Shown here: piece after piece, positions 31,474 to 38,733 of the stretch
Position numbering within the stretch: the stretch's first letter is position 1
How the letters are laid out: each line of letters starts with the position of its first letter
Assembly (NCBI GenBank): GCA_964505765.1
Contig: CAZDJQ010000005.1
Coordinates: forward strand, 1 to 43,989
Source: CAZDJQ01 sp964505765
GTDB taxonomy: Bacteria; Patescibacteriota; Microgenomatia; UBA12405; JAHJSD01
Direction of reading: 5' to 3'
Length of the DNA: 43,989 bases
Translations under genes and position numbers: made by a program
The notes under the pieces: model-generated
What the model saw: the letters and a program-made list of their open reading frames with translations, nothing else
Told to the model about the DNA's origin: nothing
Databases searched by the model: none

Positions 31474-33046
31474 AAAAGCGCACTTTGTTGGGGTTGGCGG
31501 AGAAGGCCTCTATTATTTGGCGCAGTATTTGCATTATTCAGGCTGGCAGGTCAGCGGTTCTGATCTAAAAAAATCAGCCCGAACTGAAAAACTAAAACAA
31601 TTGGGAATAAAAATTTATTTGGGTCATAAGGCTGCTAATTTAAAAGAAAATCCGGATTTGATTATTATTTCTCCGGCTGTTCCCCAAGAAGTAGCTGAAA
31701 TCAGGGAAGCAAAGAAAAAAGGGATCAAAATTTATGCTTATCGCCAGGCTTTGGACTGGGTATTTAATAATTTGGATAGGGACAGTTTAACAGCCAAGCA
31801 GGAAATGGCGCTTAAAAAATCTAATCTCGCCCCTTTATATTTTGTTGATTTTAGCCGAACCAGGCTAATAGGAGTAACCGGAACGGACGGCAAAACCACC
31901 ACGGCAACAATGATTCATTATTTATTGGAAAAATCAGGGCTAAAAACTGGTTTAATGACAACGGTGGCGGCCAAGATTGGACAAGAGGAGATGTCAACCG
32001 GATTGCACATAACCACCCCTTCAGCTCAAAAACTAGCTTTGTTGCTGGAAAAAATGCTTAATAAAAATCCAGAGGCGCTTGTTTTAGAAATTACTTCCCA
32101 CGGTTTGGCCCACCATCGGGTGGAAGGATTAAAGTTGGATATCGGCGTTTATACCAATATTACCAACGAACACTTAGATTTTCATAAAAACTGGGAGAAT
32201 TATGTTGATGATAAAGCCAGAATGACAGCAATGATTAACAAGTCGGGAATAGTTGTTTTGAATAAAGATGACCGGGCATTTAGCCGGCTTAAGAAAAAGG
32301 CTGAGCAAGAAAAAATCCGTTTTTTGACTTACGGCCGGCAGAGTAGTGATTTGGTTTTCGGCCAAACCAGGGAAGGGAAACAGGGTTTAAAAGCCGGAAT
32401 TAGTTTTAAAAACAAAAATTATCAGCTCAATTTGCCGGTTCAGGGGGAATACAACCTTTATAATGCCGCAGCCGCTTTATTAGCAGTTGAGCATATGGGG
32501 CTGAATTTAAAAAAAGCAATTCAAAGCCTGGGAAATTTTAGCCTTCCTAAAGGCAGGATGGAGATAATTCAAAAAACCCCTTTTTGGCTGATTGTTGATT
32601 TTGCTCATACCGCCAATGCGATTGAAAAAGCACTGGTATCGGCTAGGCGGTTAGTTTCGCCGCAAGGAAAATTAATTGTTGTTTTTGGAGCGGTGGGGGA
32701 AAGAGACAAATCTAAACGAAAAGAGATGGGTAAAAATGCGGCAAGGTTGGCTGATGTCCTTGTTTTAGTCCCCGACGACTCAAGGGGAGAAAAGACTAAA
32801 GACATCATTGACCAAATTTTGGTTGGAGTTGAGGAAATTGATCCCGGCCGGCAAGTTAAACGATTTGACGAGGATAAACCGGAAGCAAGAAAAAAAGGGA
32901 TTGAATGGGCGGTTAATCAGGCTCAACCGGGAGATGTAGTAATTTTATGCGGCAAAGGTCATGAAAAAAGTCTTTGTTTTAAGGGAGAAGAATATCCTTG
33001 GAATGATTCTAATTACGTTAAGGAGCTGCTTAATCAGTCCAGCTGA
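31466..33046 (+). CDS. murE: MurE-type ligase with MurC-like N-terminal domain
   Basis: A 526-residue Mur ligase that should add the third stem-peptide residue. Residues 1-110 are MurC-like: FVGVGGEGLYYLAQYLHYSG, WQVSGSDL, DLIIISPAVPQE. The central and C-terminal domains (about 130-526) are MurE-like: GVTGTDGKTTTATMIH, LHITTPSA, EITSHGLAHHRV, NITNEHLDFH, KGRMEII, FGAVGERDKSKR. The position that reads DNPR in diaminopimelate-specific enzymes is DDSRGE here, so the third amino acid is uncertain. Overlap with murD is 8 bp. It ends 17 bp inside the convergent murA. Confidence 0.85.
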   Translation: MTKKAHFVGVGGEGLYYLAQYLHYSGWQVSGSDLKKSARTEKLKQLGIKIYLGHKAANLKENPDLIIISPAVPQEVAEIREAKKKGIKIYAYRQALDWVFNNLDRDSLTAKQEMALKKSNLAPLYFVDFSRTRLIGVTGTDGKTTTATMIHYLLEKSGLKTGLMTTVAAKIGQEEMSTGLHITTPSAQKLALLLEKMLNKNPEALVLEITSHGLAHHRVEGLKLDIGVYTNITNEHLDFHKNWENYVDDKARMTAMINKSGIVVLNKDDRAFSRLKKKAEQEKIRFLTYGRQSSDLVFGQTREGKQGLKAGISFKNKNYQLNLPVQGEYNLYNAAAALLAVEHMGLNLKKAIQSLGNFSLPKGRMEIIQKTPFWLIVDFAHTANAIEKALVSARRLVSPQGKLIVVFGAVGERDKSKRKEMGKNAARLADVLVLVPDDSRGEKTKDIIDQILVGVEEIDPGRQVKRFDEDKPEARKKGIEWAVNQAQPGDVVILCGKGHEKSLCFKGEEYPWNDSNYVKELLNQSS

Positions 33047-34322
33047 TTTCCGCTCCTAGGGATTTTATCTTTTTAACAAAATCCGGGTGGGCCCGTTTAA
33101 TGGGGTCGGCGTTATGAACAACAGTTTTTCCCGGGATGGATAACCCCATCATTGTTAGGGCAACCGTGGCTCGGATGATTTCCGGAGCATTGACAACCGC
33201 CGGTTTTAACGGCCGCCCGCCGAAAACGATTACCCGATGAGGGTCACACATAATGATTTGAGTGCCGAATTTATTCATTTCTTGAATCCAGTAGAAGCCT
33301 GCTTCATAAACTTTATTCCAAAACATTATTTGCCCCTCAGCTTTGGTTGCTAAAGCAATCATCAGTGGAAGCAGATCAACCGGGAAATAGGGCCAGGGCC
33401 CGCCTTCTATTTTTTGAAGCATATTGGGAGTAAAAGGTTTCTTGACCTTGATTTTTTGATTAGCGGGGACCGTTGCCGTGTTATTTTTTACTGCTAAAGT
33501 TATGCCTAATTTTTCAAATGCTTGTTGAATACAGGGGAAATTTTTAACCGGGATGTTTTTAAGGGAAACTTCCCCGCCGGTCATTGCTCCTAAAGAAAGA
33601 AGGGTAGTGATTTCATGGTGGTCGGAGCCAATTCTGAATTTAGTTCCAGTTAAATTTTCTACCCCGGTAATTTCTAACCTGGAAGTGCCGATCCCTTTGA
33701 TTTTTGCTCCCATTTGGTTCAGGAAACGACATAAATCCTGGACATGAGGTTCGCTGGCCGCGTTATTAATTACAGAAGCTTCTTTTGCTAAAACTGCTCC
33801 CATAATGAAATTTTCAGTAGTGGTTACGCTCATATAGTCCCGCCAAACAGAACCAGCTTTAAATCTATCGTCTATCTCCAAAGATATTGTTTGTCCGTTA
33901 TTTACTTTTGCTCCTAAGGTTTTTAGGACTTCCAGGTGGGTATCAATTTCTCTTATTCCTAAAGTGCACCCGCCGATGGTGTTTTTTAGGGTTATTTTTT
34001 TTGCCCGATAGAGCAGGGGAGCAAAAAGCAGGATTGCTCCTCTCATCCCGATTGGGAAATCGTTGTCAAAAGAAGTCAATTTTACCTGTCTATTATTAAT
34101 TTTCATTTCTTTGTTTTGTTTGTTCCAATCAATTTCTGAACCGATAAGGCGTAAGGTTTTTACCAATTTTTGGAGGTCAATCAGATTGGGCACGTTTTTT
34201 AAAACAACTGTTTGGTTGGTAAGCAGAGAAGCGCAGATTATCGGCAAAGCGGAGTTTTTGTTGCCGGAGGGAGTAATTGTTCCTGAGAGCTTTTTTCCGC
34301 CGTTAATAGTTAAATCCGCCAT
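33030..34322 (-). CDS. murA: UDP-N-acetylglucosamine 1-carboxyvinyltransferase
   Basis: A 430-residue EPT-fold enzyme that transfers enolpyruvate from PEP to UDP-GlcNAc, the first committed step of peptidoglycan synthesis. Motifs are INGGKKLSGTITPSGNKNSA, GMRGAILLFAPLL (the conserved Arg loop), and IGGCTLGIREIDTHLE with the catalytic Cys that fosfomycin targets. RIGSDHHEITTLLSLGAMTG, GPWPYFPVDLLPLM and NAPEIIRATVALTMMGL (usual D-LRAGAA) follow. On the minus strand TAGAAT lies 8 nt before the ATG. It is oriented against murC-D-E and diverges from mraY. Confidence 0.93.
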   Translation of the reverse strand: MADLTINGGKKLSGTITPSGNKNSALPIICASLLTNQTVVLKNVPNLIDLQKLVKTLRLIGSEIDWNKQNKEMKINNRQVKLTSFDNDFPIGMRGAILLFAPLLYRAKKITLKNTIGGCTLGIREIDTHLEVLKTLGAKVNNGQTISLEIDDRFKAGSVWRDYMSVTTTENFIMGAVLAKEASVINNAASEPHVQDLCRFLNQMGAKIKGIGTSRLEITGVENLTGTKFRIGSDHHEITTLLSLGAMTGGEVSLKNIPVKNFPCIQQAFEKLGITLAVKNNTATVPANQKIKVKKPFTPNMLQKIEGGPWPYFPVDLLPLMIALATKAEGQIMFWNKVYEAGFYWIQEMNKFGTQIIMCDPHRVIVFGGRPLKPAVVNAPEIIRATVALTMMGLSIPGKTVVHNADPIKRAHPDFVKKIKSLGAEISWTD

Positions 34323-34375
34323 GGGGTTTAATTCTAACTTCTTTTTGATCTAAATACAAATTTTGAAATAAAACT

Positions 34376-34404
34376 TTGCAAAGGGTTAAGTTTAATAGTA
34401 TATT
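34376..34404 (+). promoter_or_regulatory. sigma-70-type promoter of mraY
   Basis: TTGCAA at 34376-34381, a 17-bp spacer, and TATATT at 34399-34404. The hexamer ends 11 nt before the ATG at 34416, so the 5' leader is at most about 5 nt. Confidence 0.65.
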
Positions 34405-34415
34405 GAAATTACATT

Positions 34416-35450
34416 ATGGTTCATGATTATTTATCTTTAGTTTTGGTTTCTTTTTTCTTCCACGGGGCGGCGATCATTCCTTTTATTAATTTGCTTTACC
34501 GGCTTAAGTTTACCCGAAGAAAAGAAGATTTAGGCGATAGTGAATCGGTTTTTGATGAGCTTCATGAATGGAAAGCCGGAACTCCGATTGGAGGAGGAAT
34601 TCTGATTATTGTAGTCACCACAATCCTTTATTTATTAACAGTTTTCTTTTTTCAGACGCAGTGGCAGAGTTTTAGTATTTTTAGATTTAAAGACGAAGTC
34701 CACATTGTATTGCTGACTTTTTTGGGTTATGGGTTGTTAGGATTATATGATGACTGGGTTAAAATTTTCGGCGAGCCGGAAAAAGGAAGGTTTGGCTATA
34801 AATTCGGGATATCCGAAAAAGTAAAATTTAGTTTACAATGGCTATTGGGCTTGCTGATTGGCACCTTTTTGTATTTTAATTTGGGGTTGGATTTTATTCA
34901 TGTTCCATTGACATCTATTGTCCTCCATATGGGATGGTTTTTTATCCCCTTTTCCGCTTTTATATTAGTGTTGTTTTCTAATGCCTTTAATATTACTGAC
35001 GGTCTGGATGGCTTATCAAGCGGGCTGTTGTTAATCGCCCTGATAACCTTTATGATTATTTCTTCTTCAGTTTTAGATATGCCTTTATCGGCTTTTATTG
35101 CTTTGTGGTTGGGCGGACTGATTGCCTTTTTATACTTTAATGTCTATCCGGCTCGTATTTGGTTGGGAGATGCCGGGGCGCTGGCGTTTGGCGCCATGTT
35201 AGGGTTAATTAGCTTATTAACTGGTAAAGTTTTGGCTTTGTTTTTAATTGGAGCAATTTATTTGGTTGAATTATTATCAAGCTTTATTCAGATAGTAGCA
35301 TTGAAGTATTTTGATAAAAAAATACTCCCATTAGCTCCACTGCATCATTCTTTTGAGAAATGGGGTTGGGAAGAGCCGAAAATTGTGATGCGCGCCTGGC
35401 TGACCGGGATTATTTTAGGCATACTCGGTTTATGGCTGGCCCTAAGCTGA
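34416..35450 (+). CDS. mraY: phospho-N-acetylmuramoyl-pentapeptide transferase
   Basis: A 344-residue polytopic enzyme that links UDP-MurNAc-pentapeptide to undecaprenyl phosphate, forming lipid I at the inner face of the membrane. About ten hydrophobic segments. Motifs are HEWKAGTPIGGG (usual K.GTPTMGG), LGLYDDWVKI (the DD pair), NAFNITDGLDGLSSG (catalytic Asp region), ARIWLGDAGALAFGA and the HHSFEKWGWEE C-terminal element. It is separated from murC-D-E only by murA. A copy of the CGATCG palindrome begins 2 bp after the stop. Confidence 0.93.
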   Translation: MVHDYLSLVLVSFFFHGAAIIPFINLLYRLKFTRRKEDLGDSESVFDELHEWKAGTPIGGGILIIVVTTILYLLTVFFFQTQWQSFSIFRFKDEVHIVLLTFLGYGLLGLYDDWVKIFGEPEKGRFGYKFGISEKVKFSLQWLLGLLIGTFLYFNLGLDFIHVPLTSIVLHMGWFFIPFSAFILVLFSNAFNITDGLDGLSSGLLLIALITFMIISSSVLDMPLSAFIALWLGGLIAFLYFNVYPARIWLGDAGALAFGAMLGLISLLTGKVLALFLIGAIYLVELLSSFIQIVALKYFDKKILPLAPLHHSFEKWGWEEPKIVMRAWLTGIILGILGLWLALS

Positions 35451-35452
35451 AA

Positions 35453-35498
35453 ATATTAAACACGTCGATCGTCGTATTTAGTGTTGGTTTTGGAGATA
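35453..35498. repeat. left copy of a 46-bp palindrome-bearing direct repeat (copy 2)
   Basis: ATATTAAACACGTCGATCG, then TCGTATTTAGTGTT and TTTTGGAGATA. The imperfect palindrome centres on CGATCG at 35466-35471. The same unit, in the same orientation, recurs at 36208-36254, so the pair brackets the PaaX/Cas2-like gene. Confidence 0.8.
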
Positions 35499-35523
35499 TA
35501 ATTTTTGTTCTTAATAAAATAAA

Positions 35524-36195
35524 GTGGCTAGAAGAAGTAAAATTTCAAAAAGTTTAGAAATAGCAGAAAATTTTCTCGTTGCTTTTGACAGCTATTTTCG
35601 AGATCCGCAGTGGGTTATTGAGCAGTTATGGTATGAAGCACCAATAGTTGAAAAAGGAGTAAAGCGCTTAGTGAAAAAGGGGATTTTGGGTAATGATTTA
35701 AAATTTAAATCACCTCCTAAAGATACTCTAAGTATAGTTAATAAAAAATGGGATAGATTATGGCGGATAATCTCTTTTGATATTCCTCAAAAATATAGAA
35801 ATGAAAGAGACAAGATTCGCAGAATGCTTCGTAAATTAGGTTTTAGAGGGCTGCAAAGATCAGTTTGGATTTCCCCATTATCGGTGGATTTTTATTTGAA
35901 AAAAATCGATGATGTAATTAGCGATTCTTCGAGTTATTTTATTTTTGTTGGCGAGATAAGGAAAGAGAATCCTAAAGAGTTGGTTAAAGAGTTGTGGAGT
36001 ATTGAAGATTGGAGTAGGAGGTCGGTAAGTTTAAAAAAAGAAATAAAGATGTCTGAACTTAATAATAAATTGAAAAAGAATTTTTGGACTTTGATTTATG
36101 ATCATCCGCGTGTCCCTTTGGAGCTTTTACCTGATAATTGGCCACTTAAAAATTTAATTGATTGTTACACTAAAAAAGCAGTCAAGAAAAAGTAA
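35524..36195 (+). CDS. PaaX/Cas2-like orphan protein
   Basis: A 223-residue protein with a GTG start (MARRSKISKSLEIAENF). Residues 1-65 could form a winged-helix-like N-terminal domain. Residues about 75-150 have the Cas2-type ferredoxin fold pattern: WRIISFDIPQKYRNERDKI, LRKLGFRGLQRSVWISP, then FIFVGEI. This matches the PaaX C-terminal/Cas2-like family that is widespread as single genes in CPR genomes and often labelled Cas2. No CRISPR array or other cas gene is in the window. Direct repeats of about 46 bp flank the gene (35453 and 36208), so it looks like a discrete cassette. It may be a transcription regulator or a nuclease. Confidence 0.7.
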   Translation: MARRSKISKSLEIAENFLVAFDSYFRDPQWVIEQLWYEAPIVEKGVKRLVKKGILGNDLKFKSPPKDTLSIVNKKWDRLWRIISFDIPQKYRNERDKIRRMLRKLGFRGLQRSVWISPLSVDFYLKKIDDVISDSSSYFIFVGEIRKENPKELVKELWSIEDWSRRSVSLKKEIKMSELNNKLKKNFWTLIYDHPRVPLELLPDNWPLKNLIDCYTKKAVKKK

Positions 36196-36207
36196 TTAAT
36201 AAATTTT

Positions 36208-36254
36208 ATATTAAACACGTCGATCGTCGTATTTAATATTGGGGTTTGGAGATA
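36208..36254. repeat. right copy of the palindrome-bearing direct repeat (copy 3)
   Basis: ATATTAAACACGTCGATCG, TCGTATTTAATATT, then GGGGTTTGGAGATA. It is identical to the left copy over the first 28 bp and differs at a few positions and one indel after that. It lies in the convergent gap between the PaaX/Cas2-like gene and rplA. Confidence 0.8.
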
Positions 36255-36265
36255 GAAGAAATTTT

Positions 36266-36949
36266 TTAATTTTCTATTTTTACTTTTATGCCCGGGCCCA
36301 TGGTGGCGGCTAAAACCAGCTTTTTAATCTTTTTCGGACCTAATTTTTCAATTAGAGCTTTTACATTAGCAACTAATTCTTTGGTGGGTTGATCAAGGTT
36401 GCCTAAAACCAAGTGCATTACCGGTTGTTTTCTTTCAGTTTTGAGGCTAATCGTTTCTTTTTTTTCCATCTTCTTTTTCAGCTTTTCGGGATTATCAACT
36501 AAGGTGCCGTCTTTGGGGTTTGGCATCAGCCCTTGAGGGCCGAGAACTTTGCCGTATTTACCTAGTTCTGCCATCCATTTTGGTTCGGCTAATAAAACGT
36601 CAAAATCAATATCTCCTTGTTCAATTTTTTCAAGGATATCTCCGTCCATAACCGCGATTTTCTTTTCTTTACCTTTGAAGTAGGGAAGATCAACTTCACC
36701 CATATCGCCTTGCTTTGATATTACTAAGTGTGCTTCTAGATTCCCGGTAAAACTAGACAGACTGGTTTCTTTAACCAGCTCAACTGCTTTTTCCACCGGA
36801 TAATTTTTTTCAATGTCAATTTTCTTTTTTGCTTTTTTGTATTGTTTGCTTCTTACTTTTGGTTCCCGCTGAACTGCTTCTTTTTCTTCCTTTTTTTCTT
36901 CAGCCGGAATTGGATCCGGTTTTTTTACCTTAACTTTTTGTTCACCCAC
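36266..36949 (-). CDS. rplA: 50S ribosomal protein L1
   Basis: A 227-residue protein with the L1 core from about residue 55: YPVEKAVELVKETSLSSFTG, DFDVLLAEPKWM, LGKYGKVLGPQGLMPNPKDG and a C-terminal L..ATMGPGIKVKI. The first 50 residues are a Lys/Glu-rich extension (KVKVKKPDPIPAEEKKEEKE) not usual in L1. The start is taken as GTG at 36949, which overlaps the rplK stop by 8 bp and has a GGGGGTGG stretch about 6 nt upstream. The alternative is TTG at 36988. L1 forms the mobile stalk near the E site. Last gene of secE-nusG-rplK-rplA; rplJ-rplL do not follow. Confidence 0.9.
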   Translation of the reverse strand: MGEQKVKVKKPDPIPAEEKKEEKEAVQREPKVRSKQYKKAKKKIDIEKNYPVEKAVELVKETSLSSFTGNLEAHLVISKQGDMGEVDLPYFKGKEKKIAVMDGDILEKIEQGDIDFDVLLAEPKWMAELGKYGKVLGPQGLMPNPKDGTLVDNPEKLKKKMEKKETISLKTERKQPVMHLVLGNLDQPTKELVANVKALIEKLGPKKIKKLVLAATMGPGIKVKIEN

Positions 36950-37522
36950 TGGTTTCCACCCCCATGCTTCTTGCTGTTCCCTTAACAATCCGTTTAGCTG
37001 CTTCCGGTTCCTCCGTATTCAAGTCCGGTAATTTTTCTTTAGCAANNNNNNNNNNNNNNNNNNNNNNNNNNNNNNNNNNNNNNNNNNNNNNNNNNNNNNN
37101 NNNNNNNNNNNNNNNNNNNNNNNNNNNNNNNNNNNNNNNNNNNNNCGTTTAGCTGCTTCCGGTTCCTCCGTATTCAAGTCCGGTAATTTTTCTTTAGCAA
37201 TTTCTTCGACCTGTTTTTCGGTTAATTTGCCGACTTTTTCTTTTCCGGTTTTTTCAGCTCCTTTGTCCAGTCCAAGCTTCTTTTTTATTAAGGACGAAAC
37301 CGGCGGAAGTTTGGTTTCAAAAGTAAAAGTTCTGTCTTCATAAATGGTAATAATAGCCGGGATGAGATCGCCTTTTTGGTCCTTTGTCCGTTCATTAAAT
37401 TGGTTAATGAAATCCATAATCGGCACTCCGTGCTGACCCAAAGTCGGCCCGGCCGGTGGTCCCGGGTTTGCTTCTCCGCCTGGTAAATTTAGTTTGACTA
37501 CTGCCTTGACTTTTTTTGCCAT
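36942..37522 (-). CDS. rplK: 50S ribosomal protein L11, interrupted by an artefactual gap
   Basis: KAVVKLNLPGGEANPGPPAG, PTLGQHGVPIMDFINQFNER and LPPVSSLIKKKLGLDKG are typical L11. The frame meets 100 N at 37046-37145, whose 55-bp flanks (36991-37045 and 37146-37200) are identical. Collapsing the duplicate gives 141 residues, the standard L11 length, ending EAAKRIVKGTARSMGVETSG and TGA. ARSMG is the expected C-terminal signature. L11 binds 23S rRNA at the GTPase centre. It lies 20 bp downstream of nusG. Confidence 0.93.
37046..37145. other. 100-N scaffold gap with duplicated 55-bp flanks
   Basis: Exactly 100 N. Bases 36991-37045 and 37146-37200 are identical, as at the 13315 gap, so the contigs overlap and no sequence is missing. 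Confidence 0.9.
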
Positions 37523-37542
37523 TTTAAAATGAATTAAATTAA

Positions 37543-38154
37543 TTAAATTTTTTCAACTTGTAAAAAATCTAGTTCTACCGGAGTTTCACGTCCGAAAATA
37601 GAAACTAAAACTTTTAACTTTCCTTTTTCCTGGTCAACTTCTTCAATACTGCCTAGAAAGTCGGCAAATGGCCCGTCAGTGATTTTTACTGCCTCTCCGA
37701 CTGAGAACTTGGCTTTGTATCGCGGTTTGCTTTTTTTGGCTTTCTTTATGATTTCATCTATTTCCTGTTGAGAAATAGGCTTGGGCTTATTTCCGGTGCC
37801 GATAAAACCGGTAACTCCGGGAGTGGTTCTGACTACCAGCCATGAATTATCAGTTAAGATCATTTTAACCAAAATATAACCGGGGAAGACTTTTTCTTGC
37901 TTTTTTATTTTTTCCCCTTGTTTAATGGCGAATTTTTCCTGCAGAGGAATAATCACTTCAAATACCTTGTCTTTTAAATCCATTGTTGCCACTCGTTGTT
38001 TCAGTGCTTTTGTTACTTTGTATTCGTGGCCGGAATAGGTATGAATCACATACCATTTGCCTTTGTCAAATGTATCTTGATCACCGATTTTATATCTAAT
38101 TTCCTTTTTTTTCTTTTTTTCGTCCTTGTTTTTCTTTTTATTTTCTTTTGCCAT
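37543..38154 (-). CDS. nusG: transcription termination/antitermination factor NusG
   Basis: A 203-residue protein. After a Lys-rich tail of about 28 residues, the NGN domain shows KGKWYVIHTYSGHEYKVTKA, VIIPLQEKF, KVFPGYILVKMIL and TPGVTGFIGTGNKP. The KOW domain is FSVGEAVKITDGPFADFLGS followed by FGRETPVELDFLQVEKI. NusG binds RNA polymerase and couples it to ribosomes or Rho. It is the second gene after secE in the usual order. The N-terminal lysine run (KKNKDEKKKKKEIRYK) is longer than in most NusG proteins. Confidence 0.95.
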   Translation of the reverse strand: MAKENKKKNKDEKKKKKEIRYKIGDQDTFDKGKWYVIHTYSGHEYKVTKALKQRVATMDLKDKVFEVIIPLQEKFAIKQGEKIKKQEKVFPGYILVKMILTDNSWLVVRTTPGVTGFIGTGNKPKPISQQEIDEIIKKAKKSKPRYKAKFSVGEAVKITDGPFADFLGSIEEVDQEKGKLKVLVSIFGRETPVELDFLQVEKI

Positions 38155-38200
38155 ATATTTTAAGTTTCAACTTATAATTTTGATTTCGATACTTTAATTA

Positions 38201-38389
38201 TTATTGCAGTGTTAACCAACGAATGAAGTTGGTAAATAAATAATCGGCCCCACCTAAGATGGCGCCGACAATTGCTGAGATCAATAATACCACAACTGTC
38301 AGTTGAATTAAAGCCTTTTTATTGGGCCAACTGATGTCAGCAATTATTTGTTTAACTTCCTTTAAAAAGCTGCTGGTTTTTGCGATCAT
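38201..38389 (-). CDS. secE: preprotein translocase subunit SecE
   Basis: A 62-residue single-helix membrane protein. FLKEVKQIIADISWPNKKAL matches the conserved amphipathic SecE segment, and the membrane helix is LTVVVLLISAIVGAILGGADYL. It stabilises SecY. First gene of the secE-nusG-rplK-rplA operon. A TGT-TAAAAT extended -10 (38403-38398 on the minus strand) ends 8 nt before the ATG. Confidence 0.93.
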   Translation of the reverse strand: MIAKTSSFLKEVKQIIADISWPNKKALIQLTVVVLLISAIVGAILGGADYLFTNFIRWLTLQ

Positions 38390-38637
38390 ACTTGTTTATT
38401 TTAACATACAACATAAGTAATTAGTAAAAAGTAATCAGTAATTAGTAATTTATACGTATAAAATGTTTTGCTTTATTCGGGAGAATATGACTTAGTTGAT
38501 AACAAATTTTGTTGACAATCAGGTTTGATAAGCAGGAGAACAAATTTTTACTTGCGATAAATTTGCGATTAAAAGTTCTTTTCTCTAATAATGGGTAATT
38601 TTAAATCTCTGATGGTCTTTGATACAGAAATTGGTAG

Positions 38638-38666
38638 TTGACAGAGTTGTCTTAAAAACATAAAAA
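38638..38666 (+). promoter_or_regulatory. putative nrdJ promoter
   Basis: TTGACA at 38638-38643, a 17-bp spacer, and TAAAAA at 38661-38666. The -35 overlaps a GACA-GAGT-TGTC inverted repeat. The predicted start (about 38673) coincides with the first base of the hairpin at 38674. Confidence 0.5.
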
Positions 38667-38673
38667 TTTAACT

Positions 38674-38703
38674 ACAAGCTTTTAACTGCCCCGCTTGTTT
38701 TTT
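38674..38703 (+). terminator. hairpin plus T-tract in the nrdJ leader
   Basis: ACAAGC (38674-38679) pairs with GCTTGT (38693-38698), with a 13-nt loop and a run of six T. It lies 31 nt before the nrdJ ATG, and the only convincing promoter is just upstream. It may act as an attenuator or as a 5' stabilising hairpin. Confidence 0.45.
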
Positions 38704-38733
38704 CAGACTATTTTTATATCAGGAAGAATTTAT

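Larger units (their letters stand above)
38390..38733. other. 344-bp divergent intergenic region between secE and nrdJ
   Basis: No gene seen. It contains the secE -10 box, a low-complexity stretch of TAATTAGTAA-type units (38414-38452), an AACAAATTTTGTT palindrome (38501-38513), two TTGCGAT direct repeats 11 bp apart (38552-38558, 38563-38569), the nrdJ promoter (38638-38666) and a hairpin with a T-tract (38674-38703). Confidence 0.65.

Noticed and set aside
35524..36195. CRISPR-Cas locus, because of the Cas2-like gene
   Set aside because: No repeat-spacer array and no cas1 or other cas gene is in the window. The two flanking repeats are palindromic and 700 bp apart, not an array.
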